Below, in pieces: positions 16,172-22,678 of a stretch of DNA of 22,701 bases (its first letter is position 1; every line of letters begins with the position of its first letter). A program made the translations under genes and the position numbers. The notes under the pieces were generated by a model, which was not told the DNA's origin, made no database searches, and was given only the letters and a program-made list of their open reading frames with translations. The DNA is from an uncultured Eubacteriales bacterium (lineage in GTDB: Bacteria; Bacillota; Clostridia; Christensenellales; UBA1242): positions 1-22,701 of the forward strand of contig CARUPR010000013.1 in the NCBI GenBank assembly GCA_949077035.1, in the 5' to 3' direction.

Positions 16172-17149
16172 ATGGATAAAGAGGAATATCAGAAAAACTA
16201 TTCAATAATTAAAGATAAATTGCCTCAAATTTGCGAATTTTTTATTAAATATTATGGTGAAAACTATAGAGAGCATATCACTTCACGATTAAATAACACC
16301 ACCTTTATTTTTCTGGATGAAAAGAAATCGGGAAAGGAAGATTATGCTTTGAAATTGATAGAACAAAGTTCTATAATCGACCTTGATGTAATTTACAATG
16401 ATTTGGTGCTTTCTAATGATAATTTAACCAAGTTTGAAGGCTTTGCGTTTTTAAGTGCAAGAATTGATAATCTTGAGCAGGTTGCTGCTGCCTGCGTTTT
16501 GCCTCCAATTGAAAAATTGTCAGACCAGATTTTGTTTCATGAGCTTAACCATATAATTCATTCTGGTGTGAAATTTTTAAATAAAAATAATGAAAGCAGA
16601 TTGATGGTAAGATATGGTCTTCTTAGGCAATATTATGATATTGATTTGGAGAATAAAACTGCAAATTTCAAAGTTTCTGACAAAGAGGCAGAAGATATGA
16701 AATTTTATGACGGTTTTAATGAGGTTGTCACCGAATGGACTTCTTTAAAGGTTTTAAAACTTGCCGAGGAGGCAGGGTTTAAGTGTGGCGGAGCAAAAAA
16801 TGCAGATGCAATTTATTCGGTTGCTTTTCCTGTGGTTGGTGATTTTATTGAGGGTTTGATAAACACAATAAAAACAACTTTTTTAGAGGGGAATAAAAAA
16901 GAGCTTTTAAATTATATTACAAGTGATGAGTTTGATAAACTTTGCAAGGCAATAAATGCATTGATAGATTATGAATATCAGTATGCTGATGATATGCTTA
17001 AAAAATTGCGATATCGCAAAATATCTTATGAGCAACTTGCTGATATGCCTATAGAAAAAATACCATTTGATTTAAGAGGGTATGCAAATTTGTTTAAAGA
17101 CATAAAAGTGCTGTTGGATGAATTGGAATGTGAAAGTAGTGCTGAGTAA
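16172..17149 (+). CDS. HExxH-containing putative zinc metallopeptidase, short paralogue
   Basis: This 325-residue protein is related to the preceding gene. Shared features are the N-terminal YYGENYREHITSRLNNTTFIF block, HELNH (residues 123-127) and GFNEVVTEW (E184 or E188), spaced as in the long paralogue. The insert of the long paralogue is absent, so this may be the minimal form. The start is set at ATG 16172, because AGGGAG (16161-16166) is a proper ribosome site for it; a GTG at 16166 overlaps that site and is unlikely. No clear promoter is visible in the 117-bp gap, so it may be read from upstream. No signal peptide. The function is unknown; tandem duplication followed by divergence is the simplest history. 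Confidence 0.75.
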   Translation: MDKEEYQKNYSIIKDKLPQICEFFIKYYGENYREHITSRLNNTTFIFLDEKKSGKEDYALKLIEQSSIIDLDVIYNDLVLSNDNLTKFEGFAFLSARIDNLEQVAAACVLPPIEKLSDQILFHELNHIIHSGVKFLNKNNESRLMVRYGLLRQYYDIDLENKTANFKVSDKEAEDMKFYDGFNEVVTEWTSLKVLKLAEEAGFKCGGAKNADAIYSVAFPVVGDFIEGLINTIKTTFLEGNKKELLNYITSDEFDKLCKAINALIDYEYQYADDMLKKLRYRKISYEQLADMPIEKIPFDLRGYANLFKDIKVLLDELECESSAE

Positions 17150-17290
17150 TAGAATGTTTTATTTAAACTGAGCAAATTTCAAAAAAAAGATATTAAAAAT
17201 TCAATAAAAAATGATATAAAAAATAAAATAAAAAAATTTTAATAAAAAAATTTTAATAGAAAAAAAATAAAATAATTAATAAAAAATTGC
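17150..17290. other. Very A/T-rich spacer with a small tandem repeat
   Basis: Between the second HExxH gene and the C9 promoter lies an almost pure A/T stretch. A 14-base unit (AAAAAAATTTTAAT) occurs twice in tandem around 17230-17258. No gene, terminator or convincing hairpin is visible. A-tract DNA here could be bent upstream of the promoter. Confidence 0.5.
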
Positions 17291-17317
17291 TTGATTCCCC
17301 CCCCCATGTGTTATAAT
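17291..17317 (+). promoter_or_regulatory. Second promoter with a C9 tract in the spacer
   Basis: TTGATT (17291-17296) and TATAAT (17312-17317) enclose nine C's (17297-17305) plus ATGTGT, a 15-bp spacer. The tract is flanked by ATT and ATGT, as in the promoter at 2226-2252. TTGCTT at 17287-17292 is an alternative -35 with a 19-bp spacer. AAGGAG follows, ending about six bases before the ATG at 17339. Confidence 0.55.
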
Positions 17318-17338
17318 AGATATGTTTAAGGAGAATTT

Positions 17339-17377
17339 ATGAAAAAAATATGTAATGGAATTACATTTAAAAAATAA
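17339..17377 (+). other. Out-of-frame start of the lipoprotein signal peptide
   Basis: ATG at 17339 follows a good AAGGAG site and encodes MKKICNGITFKK before TAA (17375-17377). The run of six A's at 17369-17374 is the frame break: with seven A's the frame would continue as KKISLIIVLCFAILATSL and reach the lipobox of the next feature. This is therefore the true beginning of the BspA-like gene, separated from the rest by a one-base deficit in an A-run. Confidence 0.7.
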
Positions 17378-17388
17378 GCTTAATAATT

Positions 17389-18495
17389 GTGTTGTGTTTT
17401 GCTATTTTGGCGACATCTTTATTGTTGGTAGGTTGCGGATGCAAACATAATAATTTATCGCCATATTTTTATGATTCAGAATATCATTGGCGAGTTTGTG
17501 AAGATTGCGATGATATTGTTGGGAAAGAAAAGCATGAGTTTGAAACTGAAATTATCGACGATAGCACTATGGTAAAGACTTGCAAGGTTTGTCATATGGA
17601 AGAGTCGAGTGAGTTGTCAGCAGCTGTGTTGCCAAATAATTTTTTAAGTATTCTTTCTGAAAGCGGAATTAATTTAAATTATATTGATAAACTTTCTTTT
17701 GACTTTAAAGCGACTTCTGATTTTAATAACACCGGCAAACTTATTGGCGATAAAATTCAAGTTTGGAGAAAGGGAAATGAGCTTTCTCTTGTTCATTCTG
17801 GCACAATTAAAGTGGAGAATTGTGTAGGACTATTTAAAGATAGTAATTTGCAAGAAATTGTGTTTAATAATTTTGATACATCAAATGTGACCGATATGAA
17901 TTCTATGTTTTTTGATTGTTCAGAATTGACTACTCTTGACCTATCAGGTTTAAATACATCGAATGTGTCTGATATGCATTCTATGTTTACAGGCTGTTCA
18001 AAATTAAAAAATCTTAACCTGTCAAATTTTGACACATCAAATGTTATGAATATGAGTTATATGTTTCACGGCTGTCTTGAATTGACCAGTCTTAACTTAT
18101 TAAATTTTGATACATCGAATGTGTCTAACATGCAAACCATGTTCTTAGACTGTTCAAAATTAAAAGAACTTAACCTGTCAAATTTTGATACATCGAATGT
18201 TACAAATATGAGCGGAATGTTCAATGGCTGTTCAAGTTTATCAGGATTTTTTAACATAAGAAGTTTTGATACATCAAATGTTACAAATATGAGTGCAATG
18301 TTTAAAAATTGTTCAAGTTTAGTATATCTTGACCTAACAAGTTTTGATACATCAAAAGTGGATAATATGTCTTCTATGTTTCAACATTGTCGAAACTTAG
18401 AAACAATATTAGTCAGTGAAAAATGGGTTATGGCACAAATTACGTTTGAAATGTTTAATGGAAGTCTTTGTAATGATGTAACAATTTACGTTTGA
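17389..18495 (+). CDS. BspA-like (DUF285) repeat surface lipoprotein
   Basis: This frame (GTG at 17389) encodes 368 residues: a hydrophobic segment ending in the lipobox LVGC, a cysteine/histidine block (YHWRVCEDCDD, TCKVCHMEE) resembling small zinc-binding modules of Gram-positive surface proteins, then seven repeats of about 25 residues with core FDTSNVTNMSxMFxxCSxL (residues about 160-345), the DUF285/BspA-type leucine-rich-like repeat. Such proteins are surface-anchored and often implicated in adhesion. The GTG start lacks the positively charged signal-peptide n-region; that part (MKKICNGITFKK) is encoded just upstream in another frame, split off at an A6 run. Translation from GTG would give no proper export signal, so as sequenced the protein is probably off unless slippage restores the frame. 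The promoter has a C9 spacer. Confidence 0.85.
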   Translation: MLCFAILATSLLLVGCGCKHNNLSPYFYDSEYHWRVCEDCDDIVGKEKHEFETEIIDDSTMVKTCKVCHMEESSELSAAVLPNNFLSILSESGINLNYIDKLSFDFKATSDFNNTGKLIGDKIQVWRKGNELSLVHSGTIKVENCVGLFKDSNLQEIVFNNFDTSNVTDMNSMFFDCSELTTLDLSGLNTSNVSDMHSMFTGCSKLKNLNLSNFDTSNVMNMSYMFHGCLELTSLNLLNFDTSNVSNMQTMFLDCSKLKELNLSNFDTSNVTNMSGMFNGCSSLSGFFNIRSFDTSNVTNMSAMFKNCSSLVYLDLTSFDTSKVDNMSSMFQHCRNLETILVSEKWVMAQITFEMFNGSLCNDVTIYV

Positions 18496-18526
18496 AATGT
18501 TTAATTGAAGCCTTTGTAAAAAAAGA
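18435..18526 (+). repeat. Imperfect tandem duplication at the 3' end of the lipoprotein gene
   Basis: Two copies with a 46-bp period (18435-18480 and 18481-18526) agree at 36 of the first 39 positions; both contain TACGTTTGAAATGTTTAAT. Because 46 is not a multiple of three, the second copy is read in a different frame and supplies the TGA stop within the same sequence that codes for TFEMFN in the first copy. The duplication therefore set the present C-terminus. Confidence 0.8.
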
Positions 18527-18541
18527 AACAATAATTTAAAT

Positions 18542-18570
18542 AAAAAGCATATCGCAAGATATGTTTTTTT
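18542..18570 (+). terminator. Intrinsic terminator after the lipoprotein gene
   Basis: CATATC (18548-18553) pairs with GATATG (18558-18563) around a GCAA tetraloop, extended by a G-T wobble and A/T pairs, then a T7 tract. Confidence 0.85.
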
Positions 18571-18730
18571 GTGCCGGTTTGCTGTTTATAAAAAAAATCT
18601 TAAAAGTTTTATAAATTCATGATTAATTCATTTAATTCAAAAAGGGGGCAATAAAGAAGAGAAAGCTTTTTAAAATATTTTTTATCAATATTATTTTTAA
18701 AAATTGCTTTAAACTATATATGAAAAATGC
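18571..18730. other. Non-coding spacer before the str operon promoter
   Basis: No gene is seen. A long imperfect inverted repeat (AAAGC at about 18663 to GCTTT at about 18710, A/T-rich arms) could form a weak hairpin. Otherwise it is A/T-rich DNA upstream of a strong promoter, where an UP element would be expected; several A/T tracts are present but nothing specific can be claimed. Confidence 0.4.
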
Positions 18731-18759
18731 TTGACAATGGGATATGGTTATGGTATAAT
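18731..18759 (+). promoter_or_regulatory. Strong consensus promoter of the str operon
   Basis: TTGACA (18731-18736) and TATAAT (18754-18759) are perfect with 17-bp spacing and a TGG extended -10 element. Expected transcription start is about 18766, leaving a leader of roughly 258 nt before rpsL. Confidence 0.9.
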
Positions 18760-18765
18760 TTTGCC

Positions 18766-19010
18766 GTATGCTTCGTTGTCGGAGGCAATGCTTTATTGCA
18801 TAAGTAAGATTATGCTTCCTTTTAAAAAGGAATGGGCAGAAACAAACAGCAGGTGAGGGTATTATTCTTGCCGATTTGCCTCAATGCAAAGTTGCACAAT
18901 TGTGCAATCGTGCTGTTCATGTTTTACAGAATAAAAGCATTTTTTATGCACGACAACATAGTCGTGCTTTTTTAAAGACAAATTTCTTTAGTAATAGAAA
19001 TCTAAAGTTA
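18766..19010 (+). ncRNA. Structured str-operon leader RNA with possible attenuation
   Basis: The leader has many helices: GCAAT/ATTGC (18785-18789 with 18795-18799), a TTCC...GGAA hairpin (18816-18832), AACAGCA/TGCTGTT (18845-18851 with 18911-18917), a perfect 16-base palindrome (18892-18907) and a terminator (18948-18973). Alternatives compete: GAGGCAA (18782-18788) can pair with TTGCCTC (18876-18882), disrupting the first hairpin, and TCGTGC (18908-18913) can pair with GCACGA of the terminator stem. This fits an attenuation device, perhaps ribosomal-protein autoregulation. It is not a T-box (no TGG-containing specifier/antiterminator consensus seen), and I recognise no known riboswitch. Confidence 0.55.
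18948..18973 (+). terminator. Intrinsic terminator inside the rpsL leader
   Basis: GCACGAC (18948-18954) and GTCGTGC (18961-18967) form a perfect 7-bp GC-rich stem with a 6-nt loop, followed by six T's. It lies 51 nt upstream of the rpsL ATG and downstream of the only strong promoter, so readthrough or antitermination is required for operon expression. Confidence 0.85.
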
Positions 19011-19023
19011 AAAGGAGAAAATC

Positions 19024-19404
19024 ATGCCTACATTTAATCAACTTGTAAGAAAAGGTCGTAAAGATGCGAAGAAGAAGTCAAAAGCTCCTATTCTTCAAGA
19101 ATGTCCTCAAAAAAGAGGTGTTTGTCTTTCTGTTAAGACTGCAACTCCTAAGAAGCCAAACTCAGCTCTTCGTAAGATTGCCAGAGTAAAATTCTCAAAT
19201 GGTTTTGAAGGAACTTGCTATATCCCTGGTGTTGGACACAACCTTCAAGAGCACAGCGTTGTTCTTGTTCGTGGCGGCAGAGTAAAAGACCTTCCTGGTG
19301 TTCGTTATCACATCATTCGTGGAAGTCTTGATACAGCTGGTGTTCAAAACAGAAAACAATCAAGATCTAAATACGGTGCTAAACGCCCAAAGAAATCTAA
19401 GTAA
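19024..19404 (+). CDS. rpsL: 30S ribosomal protein S12
   Basis: S12 sits at the decoding centre of the 30S subunit and controls translational accuracy. The 126-residue sequence is typical: MPTFNQLVRKGR at the start, TPKKPNSALRK with the lysines whose mutation gives streptomycin resistance in other species (wild-type here), PGVGHNLQEHSVVLVRGGRV, and KDLPGVRYH with the conserved lysine and aspartate. It has a strong AAAGGAG ribosome site and is the first gene of the str operon behind a long leader with a terminator. C-ending codons are more frequent than in the accessory genes, as expected for high expression. Confidence 0.98.
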   Translation: MPTFNQLVRKGRKDAKKKSKAPILQECPQKRGVCLSVKTATPKKPNSALRKIARVKFSNGFEGTCYIPGVGHNLQEHSVVLVRGGRVKDLPGVRYHIIRGSLDTAGVQNRKQSRSKYGAKRPKKSK

Positions 19405-19467
19405 TTTGATTTCATGTTGATGATTTTTCATCAATGATTTTAAAAATTTTTAAAAGGAGAAAAAAAT

Positions 19468-19941
19468 ATGCCAAGAAGAAATAGTGCCGTAAAAAGAGAA
19501 GTTCTTGCTGACCCTATTTATAAAAGCAAAGTTGTAACTAAGCTTATCAACCAAGTTATGGAGTCAGGAAAGAAAGGTCTTGCACAAAGAATTGTTTACG
19601 GTTCATTTGACATCATCAAAGAGAAGATGGACCTTGACCCAATCGAAGTTTTCACAACTGCTCTTGAAAATGTTAAGCCTGTTCTTGAAACTAAATCAAG
19701 AAGAGTTGGTGGTGCAACTTACCAAGTGCCAATGGAAATCAGACCTGAAAGACGTCAAACTCTTGCTATTCGCTGGATTGTAAGTTTTGCAAGAAAGAGA
19801 AGTGGTGAAAGAGGAATGGACGCTAAACTTGCAGGCGAAATCATGGACGCTTACAATAATGCAGGTGCTTCTATCAAAAGAAGAGATGAAATGCACAGAA
19901 TGGCTGAAGCTAACAAGGCTTTTGCTCACTTTAAGTGGTAA
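19468..19941 (+). CDS. rpsG: 30S ribosomal protein S7
   Basis: S7 nucleates assembly of the 30S head and contacts the E-site tRNA. The 157-residue length is standard. MPRRNSAVKREVLADPIYKS, ESGKKGLAQRIVYGSFDII, GGATYQVPMEIRPERRQTLA and the C-terminal EMHRMAEANKAFAHFKW are all characteristic. It lies 63 bp after rpsL with AAAAGGAG in front of its ATG. In E. coli S7 represses the str mRNA in the rpsL-rpsG gap; here that gap is short, A/T-rich and shows no comparable structure, so any autoregulation would more likely use the upstream leader. Its stop is closely followed by a nucleoside-deoxyribosyltransferase-like gene instead of fusA. Confidence 0.98.
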   Translation: MPRRNSAVKREVLADPIYKSKVVTKLINQVMESGKKGLAQRIVYGSFDIIKEKMDLDPIEVFTTALENVKPVLETKSRRVGGATYQVPMEIRPERRQTLAIRWIVSFARKRSGERGMDAKLAGEIMDAYNNAGASIKRRDEMHRMAEANKAFAHFKW

Positions 19942-19946
19942 AATTT

Positions 19947-20357
19947 ATGAAAATAAACTTGGGTGGTGTTTGTAAGGGAAAGGATTGGAGAGATGAGTTT
20001 GTTGAAAAGATTGCTCGTCCTGATATTCAATTTTATAATCCCTTAAAAAAAGATTGGAAATGGACTGAAAATGAAAAACAGGAAAAATCTGAGAGGATAA
20101 AGGCTTGTGACTATTTAGTTTATTTCATAACCCCCGAAATTGAAGGCTTTTCATCAATTGCCAGTGCAGTTGACTATTCAAATAAATATCCAAAAAAACT
20201 ATTGTTTTGCGCAGTGGAAAGATATAATGACAAATGTTTTACCTCTCATCAGTGGGAGAGTATGAAAGTTGTCAGGGATATGGTAAAAGATAATGGTGGA
20301 CTTGTGTTTGACAAACTTGATGAAATGGCTATGTATATTAAATTTAATATATGTTAA
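19947..20357 (+). CDS. Nucleoside 2-deoxyribosyltransferase-like protein inserted in the str operon
   Basis: This 136-residue protein resembles the small nucleoside 2-deoxyribosyltransferase-like family (Nuc_deoxyri_tr2 type): INLGGVCKGKDWRDEF (residues 3-18), FYNPLKKDW (29-37), CDYLVYFITPEIEGFSSIAS (54-73), AVDYSNKYPKKLLFCAVE, and a C-terminal KDNGGLVFDKLDEMAMYI. Relatives cleave or exchange the N-glycosidic bond of (deoxy)nucleosides. From memory, the family usually has Glu in SIAEAVD or SIAEVVD, the likely nucleophile; here it is Ser73, so activity may be lost or altered. The start is set at ATG 19947, 5 nt after the rpsG stop; a GTG at 19935 overlapping rpsG lacks a ribosome site. Codons end mostly in A/T, unlike rpsG and fusA, suggesting insertion into the operon. 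Confidence 0.75.
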   Translation: MKINLGGVCKGKDWRDEFVEKIARPDIQFYNPLKKDWKWTENEKQEKSERIKACDYLVYFITPEIEGFSSIASAVDYSNKYPKKLLFCAVERYNDKCFTSHQWESMKVVRDMVKDNGGLVFDKLDEMAMYIKFNIC

Positions 20358-20368
20358 TTAATTATTAA

Positions 20369-20383
20369 TGTGGCTATGCCACA
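20369..20383 (+). promoter_or_regulatory. Hairpin abutting the fusA ribosome binding site
   Basis: TGTGGC (20369-20374) and GCCACA (20378-20383) form a perfect 6-bp stem with a 3-nt TAT loop, ending one base before AAAGGAG (20384-20390). There is no T-tract, so it is not a terminator. It could modulate translation initiation or protect a processed 5' end of fusA mRNA. Confidence 0.5.
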
Positions 20384-20396
20384 AAAGGAGAAATAT

Positions 20397-22469
20397 ATGT
20401 CAGAAAATCTAGAAATGACTAGAAATGTCGGTATCATGGCTCATATTGACGCTGGTAAGACTACTACCACAGAAAGAATTCTTTATTATACTGGTAAAAG
20501 TCACAAAATCGGCGAAGTTCATGACGGTGCTGCCACTATGGACTGGATGGCTCAAGAGCAAGAGCGTGGTATCACAATTACTTCTGCTTGTACTACTTGT
20601 AACTGGAAGGGACATAAAATCAACATCATCGACACCCCAGGACACGTTGACTTCACTATTGAAGTTGAACGTTCACTTAAGGTGCTTGATGGAACTGTTC
20701 TTGTATTGTCTGCTCGTGACAAGGTTCAACCTCAAACTGAAACAGTTTGGCGTCAGGCAACAAAATACAAAGTCCCTGCAATTATCTATGTAAACAAAAT
20801 GGATAGAGATGCTGCTGACTTCTTTGCTTGCGTTGAGTCAATCGAGAGAAGACTTAAAACAAAAGCTCTTCCTATTCAAATGCCAATTGGCGAAGCAGAT
20901 ACATTCTCAGGAATTATCGACCTTCTTAATATGAAAGCTGAAATCTATAAGGATGATATGGGCACTCAGATTGAAATCACAGATATCCCTGCAGACCTTA
21001 AAGACAAAGCGGAAATTCTTAGAAGCGAACTTATTGAAAAAGTTGTTGAAACTGATGACAATCTTTTAGAGAGATATTTCGCAGGAGAAGAAATTTCTAT
21101 TGAAGAACTTAAAAAAGCAATCAGAAAGGCAACAATTGCAAAAATATTCACACCTGTTCTTTGTGGTTCATCTTACAAAAACAAGGGTGTTCAGATGCTT
21201 CTTGATGCTATGGTTGAATATCTTCCATCACCACTTGATATCCCTGCAATTAAGGGTATCAATCCTGATAGCGAACAAGAAGAGGAAAGGAAGGCTGATG
21301 AAAAAGAACCTTTTGCAGGTCTTGCTTTCAAATTTATGACAGACCCATTCGTTGGCGGTCTTACATTCTTCAGAGTTTACTCTGGTAAACTTACTGCAGG
21401 AAGTTATGTTTACAACTCAAATACAGGAAAAACTGAAAGAGTTGGTCGTCTTATCCGTATGCACTCAAATAACAGAACTGAAATTACAGAGGTAGGTGCA
21501 GGAGATATTGCGGCAATCGTTGGACTTAAAGATACAATCACAGGACACACTCTTTGTGATGAAAAACATCCTATCCAACTTGAAAGTATGGAATTCCCAG
21601 AACCAGTTATCCAACTTGCTATCGAGCCTAAGACTAAAGATATGCAAGAAAAGATGGCACTTGCACTTGCAAAACTTATGAGAGAAGACCCATCATTCAG
21701 AGTTACTTCAAACATTGAAACTGGGCAAACTCTTATCGCTGGTATGGGCGAACTTCACCTTGAAATCATTGTTGACAGACTTTTAAGAGAATTTAAAGTT
21801 GAAGCGACTGTTGGTAAGCCTCAAGTTTCTTATCGTGAAGCTATCAAGAAAGCAGTTCGCTGCGAAGGTAAATTCATCCGTCAAAGTGGTGGTAAAGGTC
21901 AATATGGTCACTGTGTTATCGATATGGAACCATTACCTGCAGGTTCAGGTTATGAATTTATCGATAAAACTGTTGGTGGCTCTGTTCCTAAAGAATATAT
22001 CCAACCAATCAATGTTGGTATTCAAGAAGCCCGCATGAATGGTGTTCTTGCTGGTTATGAAACTGTTGACTTTAGAGTTACTCTTGTTGATGGTTCTTAC
22101 CACGAAGTTGACTCTTCTGAAATGGCCTTCAAAATTGCAGGCTCAATGGCATTCCAAGATGGATGCAAAAAAGCTGACGCAGTTATCTTAGAGCCAATCA
22201 TGAAAGTTACTGTTGAAGTCCCTGATGAATACTTAGGCACTGTAATGGGCAACCTAACATCTCGTCGTGGTATGCTTACAGGAAATGAATCTTCTTCAGG
22301 AATTCAAATTGTAAATGCAGAAGTTCCACTTGCTGAAATGTTTGGTTATGCAACTGACCTTCGTTCACAAACTCAAGGAAGAGGCAATTATGTTATGGAG
22401 CCACTTAGATATCAAGAAGTTCCAAAATCAATTGCAAACACTATCATTGGCGAAAGAGCAAAAGCTTAA
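20397..22469 (+). CDS. fusA: Elongation factor G
   Basis: EF-G is the GTPase that drives ribosomal translocation and, with RRF, ribosome recycling. From ATG 20397 it has 690 residues, a normal length. The G1 motif AHIDAGKT (residues 15-22), switch regions with RGITITSA, G3 DTPGHVDF (79-86) and G4 NKMD (133-136) are intact. Domains II to V follow, including GMGELHLEI and the C-terminal PLAEMFGYATDLRS typical of bacterial EF-G. The start is fixed by AAAGGAG seven bases upstream; the longer frame from GTG 20370 would run through the hairpin and is rejected. It is part of the str operon but separated from rpsG by the deoxyribosyltransferase-like gene. Confidence 0.98.
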   Translation: MSENLEMTRNVGIMAHIDAGKTTTTERILYYTGKSHKIGEVHDGAATMDWMAQEQERGITITSACTTCNWKGHKINIIDTPGHVDFTIEVERSLKVLDGTVLVLSARDKVQPQTETVWRQATKYKVPAIIYVNKMDRDAADFFACVESIERRLKTKALPIQMPIGEADTFSGIIDLLNMKAEIYKDDMGTQIEITDIPADLKDKAEILRSELIEKVVETDDNLLERYFAGEEISIEELKKAIRKATIAKIFTPVLCGSSYKNKGVQMLLDAMVEYLPSPLDIPAIKGINPDSEQEEERKADEKEPFAGLAFKFMTDPFVGGLTFFRVYSGKLTAGSYVYNSNTGKTERVGRLIRMHSNNRTEITEVGAGDIAAIVGLKDTITGHTLCDEKHPIQLESMEFPEPVIQLAIEPKTKDMQEKMALALAKLMREDPSFRVTSNIETGQTLIAGMGELHLEIIVDRLLREFKVEATVGKPQVSYREAIKKAVRCEGKFIRQSGGKGQYGHCVIDMEPLPAGSGYEFIDKTVGGSVPKEYIQPINVGIQEARMNGVLAGYETVDFRVTLVDGSYHEVDSSEMAFKIAGSMAFQDGCKKADAVILEPIMKVTVEVPDEYLGTVMGNLTSRRGMLTGNESSSGIQIVNAEVPLAEMFGYATDLRSQTQGRGNYVMEPLRYQEVPKSIANTIIGERAKA

Positions 22470-22603
22470 TTGAAAATTTTTAGTTATTATTGCTTTTAAG
22501 GCCTAAAAAATTAAAATATATTTTTCCCTTCCTTCATTTTTAAGTGGGGGAAGGCGAAAGATAATATCGTTTTGTTGAAAATTTGACAAAAGGTAAAAAA
22601 ATC

Positions 22604-22622
22604 TTGCAAAATCGTTTTGCAA
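22604..22622. promoter_or_regulatory. Perfect inverted repeat overlapping the putative tuf -35
   Basis: TTGCAAAA (22604-22611) and TTTTGCAA (22615-22622) are perfect 8-base arms separated by TCG. The right arm contains the proposed -35 hexamer. The symmetry suits a dimeric regulator or an RNA hairpin; the missing T-run argues against a terminator. Confidence 0.55.
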
Positions 22623-22644
22623 AATAAAAAAATTGTGTTAAAAT
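22617..22644 (+). promoter_or_regulatory. Putative internal promoter for tuf
   Basis: TTGCAA (22617-22622) and TAAAAT (22639-22644) are 16 bp apart, with TGT directly upstream of the -10 (extended -10). An isolated TTGACA at 22583-22588 has no matching -10. The fusA-tuf gap of about 210 bp makes an internal promoter plausible. Confidence 0.45.
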
Positions 22645-22678
22645 AACATTAGTAATTTAAAAAAGGAGATTATTAAAT

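Noticed and set aside
17866..18420. CRISPR-like direct repeats.
   Set aside because: The repeated TTTTGATACATC(A/G)AATGT units have about 75-bp period in frame with the DUF285 protein repeats and no unique spacers.
18766..19023. T-box, or a known riboswitch, upstream of rpsL.
   Set aside because: No T-box sequence or other aptamer core that I recognise is present, and the gene is not an aminoacyl-tRNA synthetase or metabolic gene.
20318..20350. Internal promoter for fusA (TTGACA at 20318-20323).
   Set aside because: No acceptable -10 lies at 16-18 bp; TAATAT is 21 bp away.
20370..20396. GTG at 20370 as the fusA start, giving nine extra residues.
   Set aside because: It lies in the hairpin with no ribosome site, whereas ATG 20397 has AAAGGAG at the right distance and matches EF-G N-termini.
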